The position numbers were made by a program, and so were the translations under genes. From Lepidurus packardi (Eukaryota; Arthropoda; Branchiopoda; Notostraca; Triopsidae): a DNA stretch of 64,000 bases. Position 1 is the stretch's first letter. Every line of letters starts with the position of its first letter. Below the pieces are notes generated by a model. The model did no database searches, was not told the origin of the DNA, and worked only from the letters and a program-made list of their open reading frames with translations. The stretch lies in contig JAKZAN010000053.1 of NCBI GenBank assembly GCA_023053545.1, forward strand, positions 186,001 to 250,000, read 5' to 3'. This document shows, in pieces, positions 44,278 through 53,335 of the stretch.

Positions 44278-44832
44278 TTATTTTGAATTCTTGCGGTAGT
44301 TTGGAAATTTTTTTGATAATTTTTCTTGTAGGTTTACTTTTGCTCTATAAATAAGGCTTTCAACGGCGCTGGTGCTAAGTTCCATAATTGCTGCAATCTC
44401 GTTGTTTTTCAAGCCGTTATCTTTTGAAAGTAGAAATGCCGTTTTTTGATTTTCAGGAATTGCATTTAGCACATCGAAGAGCATTTTTGCGTTTTCTTTT
44501 TGTTCCAAAATAATACCAGGATGTTCAAAAGTTGTGTGGTTTTGTATCGTTTGGTCGTCTGTGGATTGACGTTTTCCGAAGCTAAATTTATGCTTTAAAC
44601 TCGATTTTTTTCTCAGGAAGTCTAAACTTTGATTGATGGCAATGCGGTAGATCCAGGTCTTTAATGTTGCCTCATTTCGGAAGATATCTTTGTTGTAGTA
44701 AACTTTTACGAAAACATTTTGAGTTACTTCTTCAGTATCTTCTATGTTTTGCAAATAATTGAGTACCAAATTATAGACCATTACCTGATAACGATCGACT
44801 ATTTGTTTAAATTCTGCTTGGTTTGCAAACAT
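44278..44832 (-). CDS. ECF-type RNA polymerase sigma factor
   Basis: The 184-residue product has sigma region 2 (VMVYNLVLNYLQNIEDTEEVTQNVFVKVYYNKD...LKTWIYRIAINQSLDFLR) and region 4 (LFDVLNAIPENQKTAFLLSKDNGLKNNEIAAIMELSTSAVESLIYRAKVNLQ). It is the first gene of the minus-strand operon with the membrane protein, sensor, MbnP, MbnH, YHYH protein and second peroxidase, so it probably transcribes its own operon on a periplasmic metal signal. I cannot define its promoter in the 108 bases upstream. Confidence 0.9.
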   Translation of the reverse strand: MFANQAEFKQIVDRYQVMVYNLVLNYLQNIEDTEEVTQNVFVKVYYNKDIFRNEATLKTWIYRIAINQSLDFLRKKSSLKHKFSFGKRQSTDDQTIQNHTTFEHPGIILEQKENAKMLFDVLNAIPENQKTAFLLSKDNGLKNNEIAAIMELSTSAVESLIYRAKVNLQEKLSKKFPNYRKNSK

Positions 44833-44940
44833 GGGCGAAAAGTAGTTAAAATATTACTAGTATTCTCACCTTTTTTAATGACGGGTATTGGTAATGTTTT
44901 TTTGAAACGGGAATTGTCTTATATTTGGCATGCTGTTTTT

Positions 44941-45047
44941 AGCCCCGATCGCCGCGGCATCCTTTTTTTGCCGGAGATTATAGTAGATTTAGATTGGGAT
45001 GTGGATTCGGCAAATAAAAGATAGAGCAGAGAGCGGGAAATAGCTCC
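44941..45047 (+). repeat. Dispersed structured intergenic element, copy 5
   Basis: It starts AGCCCCGATCGCCGCGGCAT (44941-44960). TTTGCCGGA (44967-44975) and TTCGGCAAA (45006-45014) pair over nine positions with one G-T. It closes with GAGCGGGAAATAGCTCC (45031-45047). It ends 26 nt before the fabG start, so it would be in the fabG leader if transcription starts upstream. Confidence 0.8.
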
Positions 45048-45073
45048 AAAAGAAACAAAATAGGTAGACAATT

Positions 45074-45820
45074 ATGAGATTATTGGAAGGAAAAACAGCT
45101 ATTATTACTGGTGCAAGTCGTGGAATTGGGAAGGGAATTGCGGAAATTTTTGCTAAACATGGCGCAAATGTGGCGTTCACTTATAGTTCGTCGGCAGAAT
45201 CTGCTTTGGCGTTGGAAAATGAGTTGAATGCGACGGGAATTAAGGCCAAAGGATATCAGTCTAATGCGGCTGATTTTGGGGAAGCCCAAGCTTTAGTTGA
45301 CGCTGTAATTTCGGATTTTGGGACCGTTGATATTTTGATTAATAATGCTGGAATTACTAAGGATAATTTGCTTATGCGGATGTCTGAAGAAGATTTTGAC
45401 AAGGTGATCGATGTGAATTTGAAGTCGGTTTTTAACATGACAAAAGCCATTCAGCGTCCATTTTTGAAGCAGCGCTCGGGTTCTATTATTAATATGAGTT
45501 CTGTTGTTGGGGTGAAAGGAAACGCGGGACAGGCAAATTATGCAGCGTCGAAGGCCGGCGTTATTGGGTTTACAAAATCTATTGCGTTAGAATTGGGTTC
45601 AAGAAATATTCGATGTAATGCGATTGCGCCTGGCTTTATAGAAACGGAAATGACGGCCAAATTGAATGATGAAGTTGTGCAAGGATGGCGCGATACAATT
45701 CCGTTGCGACGTGGTGGAACTACTGAAGATGTTGCAAATGCATGTTTGTTTTTGGCATCGGATTTAAGTGCTTATGTGACAGGTCAAGTTATGAACGTTG
45801 ATGGGGGAATGCTAACATAA
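45074..45820 (+). CDS. fabG: 3-oxoacyl-ACP reductase
   Basis: FabG is the NADPH-dependent ketoreductase of fatty acid elongation. The 248-residue SDR has the TGASRGIG cofactor loop at about residues 13-20, NNAGIT, the catalytic Ser in INMSSVVG, and Tyr/Lys in YAASKAG, and it ends with the usual YVTGQVMNVDGGMLT. Normal length. It stands alone behind repeat copy 5, 55 nt upstream of the next gene in the same direction. Confidence 0.94.
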   Translation: MRLLEGKTAIITGASRGIGKGIAEIFAKHGANVAFTYSSSAESALALENELNATGIKAKGYQSNAADFGEAQALVDAVISDFGTVDILINNAGITKDNLLMRMSEEDFDKVIDVNLKSVFNMTKAIQRPFLKQRSGSIINMSSVVGVKGNAGQANYAASKAGVIGFTKSIALELGSRNIRCNAIAPGFIETEMTAKLNDEVVQGWRDTIPLRRGGTTEDVANACLFLASDLSAYVTGQVMNVDGGMLT

Positions 45821-45875
45821 ATCGCCGCAATGTGCTTTTTTTTGCATAGATCGGTTTGATATTTAAAAACTCAAA

Positions 45876-47906
45876 ATGACGACTAATACGATATTTTTGA
45901 TAATCCTGTCGTTGATATCGGCTGGCGGTTTGTCGTTTTTTCAATATTACTATAAAGTCAATGGACAGCGTAAAATTACGTTGCTGTTGGCTTTTTTGCG
46001 TTTTATATCAATTTTTGCGCTGTTGTTGTTGTTGTTGATTAATCCCATTGTGACGCGCAATACGTTTGAAATTCAAAAGACTGTTTTGCCTATTGTTGTT
46101 GATAATTCTGCCTCGATTGTGGAATTGAAAGCCAATGCAGCTGCGCAAGAAGTTTATGAAAAACTACTTGATAACAGTGCCTTACGGGAAAAGTTCGACA
46201 TTCAATCTTTTGTGTTTTCAGATCAGATGGAAGCTTCGAAGGAATTGACTTTTGATGGGCAGCAAAGTAATTTTGAATCGGTATCCAAATCTTTAAAAGG
46301 ATTGTATAAAAACCGTGTTTTTCCCACAGTTTTGATTACCGACGGAAATCAGACACAAGGCAGCGACTATGTTTATGATTTTAGTCCAGACAACAAGATA
46401 TTTCCATTGGTGGTTGGCGATACCACCACATTTCTGGATCTTCGTGTTGGTTTGATTCATGCCAATAAATATGTCTTTCACAAGAACAAATTTCCGGTGG
46501 AAGTTTTTTTGCATTATTCAGGCACAAAACCCATTTCGGCAGATTTTATACTGTCACGAGGCAATGCGGTTTTGCATAGAGAATCGGTTTCATTTTCAGC
46601 TTCCCAAAAGTCGGTTGTTTTGAATGTTTTGTTGCCTGCTGATCAGGTTGGATTGCAAGTTTTTAATGCAAGATTATCCGTTAAGGAAGGAGAAAAAAAC
46701 ACCTATAACAACAGTAAGAATTTTGCGGTTGAAGTAATCGATCAAAAGACAGAGGTTGCAATTGTGAGCTCGATTTCGCATCCTGATATTGGCGCTTTAA
46801 AACGTGCTATTGAATCTAATGCAAAGCGGAAGGTAACATTACTTAAGTCTATCGGAACAAGTTCTTTAGCCGAATACAATATGGTTATTTTGTACCAGCC
46901 AAATGCGTCATTTAAGACCATATTCGATTTGGTTAGGCAATCCAATTTAAACCATTTTATTATCACTGGAACCAATACAGATTTCGAATTTTTGAACCAA
47001 GCACAATCGGATTTTACGTTTGCAATGAGCGGACAAACAGAAGAATTTTCGGCAGGTTTTAAGCCAGATTTTAATTTGTTTTCGCTAGAAGATATAGGAT
47101 TCTCCAGCTTGCCACCACTACAAAATCCGTATGGCACCATAAAGAATAAAAGTAGTATTAACACTGCGATTTTAGCGCGTATTCGGACAATAGAATCTGG
47201 CGCGCCTTTGCTCGCTTTTGCTGATAATGGCGCCAATAGAGCAGCCTATTTGTTTGGTGAAAATATTTGGAAGTGGCGCTTGCAAAGCCATATAGACCAT
47301 CAGTCTTTTGAAAAGTTCGATGTCTTTCTAGATAAAACTATACAGTTTTTAGTATCCGATACTAAGAAGCGTTCACTGATGGTTAATTACGAATCTTTTT
47401 ATAATTCTGGTGATGCGTTGGAAATTTCGGCGCAGTACTTCAATAAAAACTATGAATTTGATGATCGCGCGCAGCTTTCGATTATTGTGACAAACAAGGA
47501 GACCAAGCAGCAAAAAAGTTTTGATATGCTGAAGGGCACTAATAATTTTAAGGTTAATTTGGATGGTTTGTCGGCTGGAAAATATAACTTTATAGTGAAA
47601 GAAAAAAATTCAAATTCGAGCTATAACGGCTATTTTGAGGTACTTGATTTTGATATCGAGAAACAATTTGTGAATCCAGATTTGAAACGGCTAACGCAAC
47701 TTGCCATGCAAACAAACGGTGCTGCTTTTGTACCCAATCAGGTTGATCAGCTTATTGCGAAATTGCTCCAGGACGATCAATATAAACCCATTCAAAAGAC
47801 AATTACTAAGAAAAGTCCATTGATCGATTGGAAGTGGCTTCTGGTTTTATTAGGCATTACTTTTGGATTAGAATGGTTTATTAGGAAGTATAATGGCATG
47901 TTATAA
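45876..47906 (+). CDS. Large membrane-anchored protein with von-Willebrand-like region
   Basis: The 676-residue product has two N-terminal membrane segments (about 5-23 and 35-58), a large presumably periplasmic part and a C-terminal membrane segment (WLLVLLGITFGLEWFI). LPIVVDNSASIVE near residue 70 resembles the DxSxS start of VWA domains, and VLITDGNQTQGSDY the following strand. Conserved in flavobacteria; function not known to me. The closest fold parallels are VWA/BatA-like membrane proteins and glutamine-amidotransferase-like proteins. It is followed by a META lipoprotein gene. Confidence 0.72.
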   Translation: MTTNTIFLIILSLISAGGLSFFQYYYKVNGQRKITLLLAFLRFISIFALLLLLLINPIVTRNTFEIQKTVLPIVVDNSASIVELKANAAAQEVYEKLLDNSALREKFDIQSFVFSDQMEASKELTFDGQQSNFESVSKSLKGLYKNRVFPTVLITDGNQTQGSDYVYDFSPDNKIFPLVVGDTTTFLDLRVGLIHANKYVFHKNKFPVEVFLHYSGTKPISADFILSRGNAVLHRESVSFSASQKSVVLNVLLPADQVGLQVFNARLSVKEGEKNTYNNSKNFAVEVIDQKTEVAIVSSISHPDIGALKRAIESNAKRKVTLLKSIGTSSLAEYNMVILYQPNASFKTIFDLVRQSNLNHFIITGTNTDFEFLNQAQSDFTFAMSGQTEEFSAGFKPDFNLFSLEDIGFSSLPPLQNPYGTIKNKSSINTAILARIRTIESGAPLLAFADNGANRAAYLFGENIWKWRLQSHIDHQSFEKFDVFLDKTIQFLVSDTKKRSLMVNYESFYNSGDALEISAQYFNKNYEFDDRAQLSIIVTNKETKQQKSFDMLKGTNNFKVNLDGLSAGKYNFIVKEKNSNSSYNGYFEVLDFDIEKQFVNPDLKRLTQLAMQTNGAAFVPNQVDQLIAKLLQDDQYKPIQKTITKKSPLIDWKWLLVLLGITFGLEWFIRKYNGML

Positions 47907-47916
47907 AACGATTAAT

Positions 47917-48356
47917 TTGAAAACAAAAGCAATACTATTACTTTGTTCTTTTTACTGTTTTCTTGTTCCAAGAAGGTCGCAATTGCATCGGAAAGTCAGT
48001 CTGGAAATTCTGAACGCTCTGCTATAAGTGCAGTTTATAGCCTTTTTGAAATGAATGGTTTAGCAGTAAATCCAAAAGATTTTGGGGCAAGTTTTCCGTA
48101 TATTGATCTGCATACAGAAGACGCTCTTTTTAGCGGTTTTGCCGGTTGCAACAGAATAAATGGCCATTTGATATTTTCTGAAAATAATGGACTTCGTTTT
48201 GAAAAAGTTGTAACCACCAGAATGTTTTGTGTGGGCAATAAGGAACACGATTTTTTAGAAAATCTGCGGGCCACAACTACTTATAAAGTATCTGATAGTA
48301 CGCTAATTCTAATGAATAAAGATTTAGTGCTGCTAGTTTTTAAACGAAAAACATAA
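47917..48356 (+). CDS. META-domain lipoprotein, signal peptide interrupted by a one-base deletion
   Basis: From a TTG at 47917 the frame gives MKTKAILLLCSF, then leaves the coding frame; from 47943 the other frame gives LLFSCSKKVAI and the whole domain to 48356. Inserting one T in the T5 run at 47949-47953 joins them into a perfect lipoprotein signal peptide with Cys at the lipobox. The domain has META/HslJ features: FSGFAGCNRINGHLIF and VTTRMFCVGNKEHDFLENL. Intact length would be 146 residues. Such lipoproteins are linked to envelope stress; role unknown. The alternative is a start at the TTG 47943, with a short signal. Confidence 0.72.
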
Positions 48357-48428
48357 AGCGTTTATCATTTAAGGATAACTTAAGGGTAGAATCTAATGTT
48401 TTATCGATATTGCCTAAAATTGTTTTTT

Positions 48429-50369
48429 ATGTCTATATTTAAATTCGCCAAACGTTACAATCTGATATTTTCGCTGGCAATGTGTTTTTTGGTATTCTCA
48501 TTTTTATTGCGAATTATTTTGATGGTTTGGCAATCTTCCGAAGTTTCTTGGAATGCGCTTGACGTTCTGGAAACCGTGTTTATTGGTATGCTATTCGATT
48601 TTGCAAGTATCTCCTTTGTGTTGCTAATGGGCGTACTCTATTTGAGTTTGCTACCCAATAAGCTTATTGGTACGATTTTCGATCGGTTTTTTGTCTTGTT
48701 TTTTTCAACACTAACATTGTTTATTTTGGTGTTTGTGTTTCTAGCGGAGCTAACTTTTTGGCAAGAATTTCATAGTAGATTTAATTTCATAGCGGTTGAT
48801 TATTTAATTTACACCAATGAAGTAATTTCGAATATACAGGAATCATATCCGCTTTCACTTTTAGTTGGGGGTGTCTTGCTAATAACTTTGCTGGTTGTCT
48901 ATTTCATGCTGAAGCGCGGTATTTACAGCGATACATTTACAAAAGTATCAGTCCGCAAGCGCTTGATCGTTAGCAGTATTTTTTTAGCTGTTGTATTGTT
49001 CTTTTCAAATTTCGTGGCAAATAATGATGCAGAATTCTCGATAAACCGTTACAATAATGAAATCAGTAAAGCGGGAATTTTTTCGTTTTTCGCGGCAGTT
49101 CGCAATAACAGAATGGATTTCCCGAAGTTCTATAACACTATATCTGACGAAAAAGCATTTGGTATTGTACGATCTAAATTAGCAGATTCAACTGCAGCTT
49201 ATCGGGATCACGGGAAATCAATTCACAGGCAAATCAGAGCAGCTGGAATAGCATCGACAAAAAATGTGGTCTTTGTTTTGGTTGAAAGTCTAAGTGCAGA
49301 TTTTCTTAAAACATACGGAAATAGGGATAATGTGACGCCGTTTTTGGATAGTTTAGCCCAAAATAGCATTTCGTTTACTAATTTGTATGCAACAGGAACG
49401 CGCACAGTTCGAGGAATGGAAGCCGTAACTTTGTGTATTCCGCCAACACCTGGTCAAAGCATCGTGAAAAGACCTAATAACGAAAATTTATTCACGATTT
49501 CAAACGTGTTTAAATCCAAAGATTATAGTTGTAATTTCTTTTATGGCGGTGACGGATATTTCGATAACATGAATAAATATTTTAGCGGTAACGGATTTGA
49601 TATTTACGATAGGGGAAGAGGCAGTGTTTTGAATGATGCCGCAGGAGCGCGTTATAACATAACGGATAAAGAGGTGACTTTCGAAAACGCATGGGGCATT
49701 TGTGACGAAGATATATTCGGAAAAATGCTGCAGATCGCTGATCAAAAGTATGCGAAAAACGAGCGGTTCTTTAATTTTATAATGACCACTTCTAACCACA
49801 GGCCATTCACTTACCCAGAGGGAAAAATCGACATTCCATCTGGCGATGGTAGAAATGGAGCTGTAAAATATACCGATTACGCTTTGCGTAAAATGTTCGA
49901 AAAAGCGTCTAAGAAACCTTGGTATAAAAATACAATTTTTGTGGTCATTGCTGATCATTGTGCTGGAAGTGCAGGCAAAAATGAAATTGATATCGCCAAT
50001 TATCACATACCAGCGTTTATTGTTAATGCCGGCGACCCGATGCTAATTAACAAACAATGCTCGCAAATCGATTTATTTCCAACATTATTTGGATTGATGA
50101 ATTGGGAATATGAGTCTAATTTCTTTGGCCGAAATGTGCTGTCAAATTCGTTTGAGGAGCGCGCATTAATGGGGACTTATCGCAAATTAGTTTTGATGAA
50201 ACAATCAAATGCAATGGTTTTATCGGACGGGAAGAAGCACACTTATTATACTTGGAACAAAGAAACCAACAATTTGAAACAACTGCAAACAGATCGATCT
50301 TTCCTAGCTGAAACCATTGCATGGTATCAAACCGCAGATTATTTGTTTACGAATGGACTGTTGAAATAA
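48429..50369 (+). CDS. LTA-synthase-family membrane phosphotransferase/sulfatase
   Basis: I start at ATG 48429 (MSIFKFAKRYNLIFSLAM), giving 646 residues. About five membrane segments in residues 10-220 are followed by a periplasmic alkaline-phosphatase-superfamily domain: FVLVESLSADF (metal Glu), YATGTRTVRGMEA with the likely nucleophile Thr, TTSNHRPFTYP and VIADHCAGSAG (metal Asp-His). Gram-negative members transfer phosphoglycerol or phosphoethanolamine to envelope glycans or act on lipids; the substrate is open. It is followed by thioredoxin-like and two-component genes in the same direction. Confidence 0.88.
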   Translation: MSIFKFAKRYNLIFSLAMCFLVFSFLLRIILMVWQSSEVSWNALDVLETVFIGMLFDFASISFVLLMGVLYLSLLPNKLIGTIFDRFFVLFFSTLTLFILVFVFLAELTFWQEFHSRFNFIAVDYLIYTNEVISNIQESYPLSLLVGGVLLITLLVVYFMLKRGIYSDTFTKVSVRKRLIVSSIFLAVVLFFSNFVANNDAEFSINRYNNEISKAGIFSFFAAVRNNRMDFPKFYNTISDEKAFGIVRSKLADSTAAYRDHGKSIHRQIRAAGIASTKNVVFVLVESLSADFLKTYGNRDNVTPFLDSLAQNSISFTNLYATGTRTVRGMEAVTLCIPPTPGQSIVKRPNNENLFTISNVFKSKDYSCNFFYGGDGYFDNMNKYFSGNGFDIYDRGRGSVLNDAAGARYNITDKEVTFENAWGICDEDIFGKMLQIADQKYAKNERFFNFIMTTSNHRPFTYPEGKIDIPSGDGRNGAVKYTDYALRKMFEKASKKPWYKNTIFVVIADHCAGSAGKNEIDIANYHIPAFIVNAGDPMLINKQCSQIDLFPTLFGLMNWEYESNFFGRNVLSNSFEERALMGTYRKLVLMKQSNAMVLSDGKKHTYYTWNKETNNLKQLQTDRSFLAETIAWYQTADYLFTNGLLK

Positions 50370-50395
50370 TCACAATCGATACTGAAAAGGAACCT

Positions 50396-50824
50396 ATGAA
50401 ATTCGCTATAAAAGCCCTAATGATTTTATCCAGCTTGATTGTTCAATCGCAAACTTGGCAGACCGATCTCAATCAGGCTTTGCGAGAAGCAGCAGCTCGG
50501 GATAGTGATATTTTGCTTTTTTTCTCGGTGTCAGATGCGTGCCAATCGTGTGAAGATCTCGAAAGAAACGTGTTTGCATCTGATGAATTTAAGGCTTTTG
50601 CGAAAGATAAATTCATTTTAGTTCGAGAACGTTTTGAAGACGCAAAAACAGCAGAAGACAAAGCTGAAACACTCTTGATTGTCGAAAAGTACAATAAAGA
50701 CGGTTTTTTTCCGCACGTAATTGTTGTTAGCAAAACAGGCAAGATCGTAGCGAAGTTACCGGTATATAGTGGTGAAAGCGCAAAGGAGTATATTAAATTA
50801 TTAAGTGGCATTAACAAAGCGTAA
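50396..50824 (+). CDS. Exported thioredoxin-fold protein (CQSC)
   Basis: I start at ATG 50396 (MKFAIKALMILSSLIVQSQ), giving 142 residues with a signal peptide; the longer frame would overlap the previous gene. The mature part is a thioredoxin fold of the Thioredoxin_7/DUF255 type with the redox pair C-Q-S-C (SDACQSCEDLERNVF), a cis-Pro region (GFFPHVIVVSKTGKIV) and a C-terminal helix. It is probably a periplasmic thiol reductase. Only 2 nt separate it from the response-regulator gene. Confidence 0.82.
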   Translation: MKFAIKALMILSSLIVQSQTWQTDLNQALREAAARDSDILLFFSVSDACQSCEDLERNVFASDEFKAFAKDKFILVRERFEDAKTAEDKAETLLIVEKYNKDGFFPHVIVVSKTGKIVAKLPVYSGESAKEYIKLLSGINKA

Positions 50825-50826
50825 AA

Positions 50827-51501
50827 ATGGTCAAAATATTAATAATAGAAGATGAAGTTGGGATTTCGACGTTCTTAAAGCAAGGACTGGAAGAAGAAGA
50901 TTTTACGGTGACTGTTGCGGAGAACGGTATTGCAGGATTAAAGCTTGCTGAAACCAATAAATTCAATATTATCCTGCTAGATTGGATGCTTCCAGGAATG
51001 GACGGTATCACAGTGTGCAAGCGGATTCGCGAACGAGATGCTTCAACGCCGGTGATATTTTTAACTGCGAAAGACACGCTGCAAGAAACCATTGCGGGTC
51101 TGAAGGTGGGGGCAAATGACTATATCAAGAAACCTTTCAGTTTTGACGAATTGTTAGAACGCATAAAAGTGCAATTGCGGCATGTTAAATTAGCGCAAGA
51201 AGACCTAACCTTAGGTACAATTTTGCTTAAGCGTGACACGCATCAGGTTTTTAATAATGATGCATTGGTCGTTTTGACACAAAAGGAATTCGCCCTTCTG
51301 GAATATCTTATGAATAATAAGGGAAAAGTTTGCACGCGAAGCAGCATTATCGAGGATGTTTGGAATATTCATTTTGAATATGATACAGGCGTAATTGATG
51401 TATTTATGAATTCACTTCGTAAGAAATTAAATTTAAAAAAAGAACAAGATTACATCAAAACCATTAGGGGTATTGGCTATATCGCTTCCGATATTATTTA
51501 A
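50827..51501 (+). CDS. OmpR-family response regulator
   Basis: The 224-residue product has a receiver domain (acidic pair at residues 8-9, phospho-acceptor Asp in IILLDWMLPG, Lys in YIKKPFSFDEL) and a winged-helix DNA-binding domain (LTQKEFALLEYLMNN...YIKTIRGIGYIAS). It lies 4 nt before the histidine kinase gene, forming a two-component pair. Close spacing to the thioredoxin-like gene suggests a common operon; targets unknown. Confidence 0.93.
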   Translation: MVKILIIEDEVGISTFLKQGLEEEDFTVTVAENGIAGLKLAETNKFNIILLDWMLPGMDGITVCKRIRERDASTPVIFLTAKDTLQETIAGLKVGANDYIKKPFSFDELLERIKVQLRHVKLAQEDLTLGTILLKRDTHQVFNNDALVVLTQKEFALLEYLMNNKGKVCTRSSIIEDVWNIHFEYDTGVIDVFMNSLRKKLNLKKEQDYIKTIRGIGYIASDII

Positions 51502-51505
51502 AAAT

Positions 51506-52888
51506 ATGATGCACTTAAACTATAAAAACCGTATTGCGTTGTATTACTTAATTAGTACGGCTCTTATTGTCTTTGTTGCATTTTTAGTAATCCGATTTGT
51601 AATTGGTAGCTCTGTTGAATTGCAAATTAATAAGGAAATTAGCGGTGAATTACAGCGGCACCAAGACGAGATCACATTTAGAAATGATGAAATTTGTTTG
51701 ATTGCAGACTCGAATTGGCATGAAGTTGATCATACAGAAATTGCTGGAAACCCTGTTTTTGTTGAATTGTTCGATATCAAGGGCGTTTCAATTCGAAAAT
51801 CCACAAACCTGAAAAATCATCATTTGTCTTTGATTAAAAGTAGATTTGATGATTATGTCGACGTCGTATTAGATGATGTCAATATTAGACAAGCGCAGAA
51901 ACCGCTCTACTGTAAAGGCCAGATCTTAGGCTATATAGTGGTTGCAATGTCGACGGAAGCTTCAAAAAAGATAATTGAAAATTTGGAATTTACCTTGTAC
52001 CTAATTTTCCCGATTGTATTGCTAATTCTGTTTATAGCAGCACGATTCATTGCAGGCCGCAGTATTAGTCCAGTTTTAGAAATCACCGATACAACAAGCC
52101 GGATTTCGAACAGCAATCTAAATGAACGCATCAGGTTGCCGCAGGACAAAGACGAGTTGTATACGCTGTCAACCACTATTAATAACTTATTGGATCGGAT
52201 GGAGAATGCAATTGGGCGTGAAAAGCAATTTACCTCAGATGCATCCCATGAGCTTCGGACGCCGTTAGCTGTCATTAAAGGCACAATGGAAGTCTTAATT
52301 CGGAAACCTAGAAACGAGCAAGAATACAGGGAGAAAATCATATACTGTATTAGTGAGCTCAATCGGCTGGGGCGCTTGGTAGACCAATTATTGATGTTGT
52401 CTCGGTTCGAAAGTGAAAAGATTTTCGTGAACAAACAAGAAATTGCACTGGATGAAGTAATCTTAGAATCTCTGCAAAGATTTTCGTGGAAAGTAGAGCA
52501 AAGAAATGTGCACATAGACTTCTCGTTCAATGAGCATTTTGTTGTTTCCTCCGATGCTTATATGCTATCGATTATATTTGAAAACCTGCTTTCAAATGCG
52601 CTCAAATATTCAAAAATGGGCAGCTTAGTAAAAATTAAACTAAGTCGCACGGAAACAGCAATTGAATGTGAAATTATAGATGAAGGTATTGGAATAGCCG
52701 CAGCAGATTTGCCGAAAATTTATGGTCAATTTTACCGTTCTGAAGCCACAGATCATCCCGAAATTAAAGGCTTCGGTTTGGGATTATCGCTAGTAAAACG
52801 CCTTTGTGACATTCTACAAATTGAACTTCAAATTGAAAGCAGAAAAGGAATTGGCACGAACGCCTCAGTTCGCTTCAAAAACATCTAA
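51506..52888 (+). CDS. Sensor histidine kinase with HAMP domain
   Basis: I start at ATG 51506 (MMHLNYKNRIALYYL), 4 nt after the regulator stop, giving 460 residues. Order: membrane segment (about 10-32), periplasmic domain of about 135 residues, second membrane segment (LEFTLYLIFPIVLLILFIAARFIAG), HAMP, HisKA with the phospho-His in SDASHELRTPLAVIKG, and HATPase with N-box NLLSNALKYS, DEGIGIA and GFGLGLSLVKRL. Its stop codon overlaps the convergent gene by 4 nt. Signal unknown. Confidence 0.93.
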   Translation: MMHLNYKNRIALYYLISTALIVFVAFLVIRFVIGSSVELQINKEISGELQRHQDEITFRNDEICLIADSNWHEVDHTEIAGNPVFVELFDIKGVSIRKSTNLKNHHLSLIKSRFDDYVDVVLDDVNIRQAQKPLYCKGQILGYIVVAMSTEASKKIIENLEFTLYLIFPIVLLILFIAARFIAGRSISPVLEITDTTSRISNSNLNERIRLPQDKDELYTLSTTINNLLDRMENAIGREKQFTSDASHELRTPLAVIKGTMEVLIRKPRNEQEYREKIIYCISELNRLGRLVDQLLMLSRFESEKIFVNKQEIALDEVILESLQRFSWKVEQRNVHIDFSFNEHFVVSSDAYMLSIIFENLLSNALKYSKMGSLVKIKLSRTETAIECEIIDEGIGIAAADLPKIYGQFYRSEATDHPEIKGFGLGLSLVKRLCDILQIELQIESRKGIGTNASVRFKNI

Positions 52889-53274
52889 AATTCCAACAGA
52901 AGCAATTGACTTTTGATGCGCTCCGCTACCATCCCGATAATTCTCTTGTTAATTTCGTTTTGATTGTTTGTGTAAAACTCAAATTCTTGTGCATCAAAAA
53001 GCGCCACCACAAACGATTTCATTTCATTTCGAAGATGTGTGTCATTCTTAAATGCTTTATCAATATAAGCAAGCTTTCCATCTGCTTTTAATTGGTAAAA
53101 CTCGTTTTTATATTTCTTTGCAAACTGTCTAAAGGCAGCTAAAAATAGCTCATTTTGAAATTTCAAGATTGGCCGCAACGTTTCATTTTGAAAACGCTCA
53201 TGGCTATTTGTATCACTGCTAACATCTCCAATTGCGTTTTCGCGAAAAGATTTCACTATGCTGTTTCTATTCAT
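52885..53274 (-). CDS. Conserved helical protein of unknown function
   Basis: The 129-residue product starts at ATG 53274 (MNRNSIVKSFRENAIGDV). It has no signal peptide or membrane segment and is predicted mostly helical and basic (FRQFAKKYKNEFYQLKADGKLAYIDKAF). The C-terminal EINKRIIGMVAERIKSQLLLLEF looks amphipathic. I do not recognise the family. It converges on the histidine kinase gene with overlapping stops (CTAA). Confidence 0.65.
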   Translation of the reverse strand: MNRNSIVKSFRENAIGDVSSDTNSHERFQNETLRPILKFQNELFLAAFRQFAKKYKNEFYQLKADGKLAYIDKAFKNDTHLRNEMKSFVVALFDAQEFEFYTNNQNEINKRIIGMVAERIKSQLLLLEF

Positions 53275-53292
53275 GGGTTAAATTTAAATAAA

Positions 53293-53318
53293 AAACCGCT
53301 CTGATTTCAGAACGGTTT
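53293..53318 (-). terminator. Terminator of the OmpA-family gene
   Basis: AAACCG-TCTGA (53293-53304, one mismatch inside) pairs with TCAGA-CGGTTT (53307-53318). On the minus strand the stem is followed by a T-run. Confidence 0.82.
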
Positions 53319-53335
53319 GAATAAATGATTAAGGT

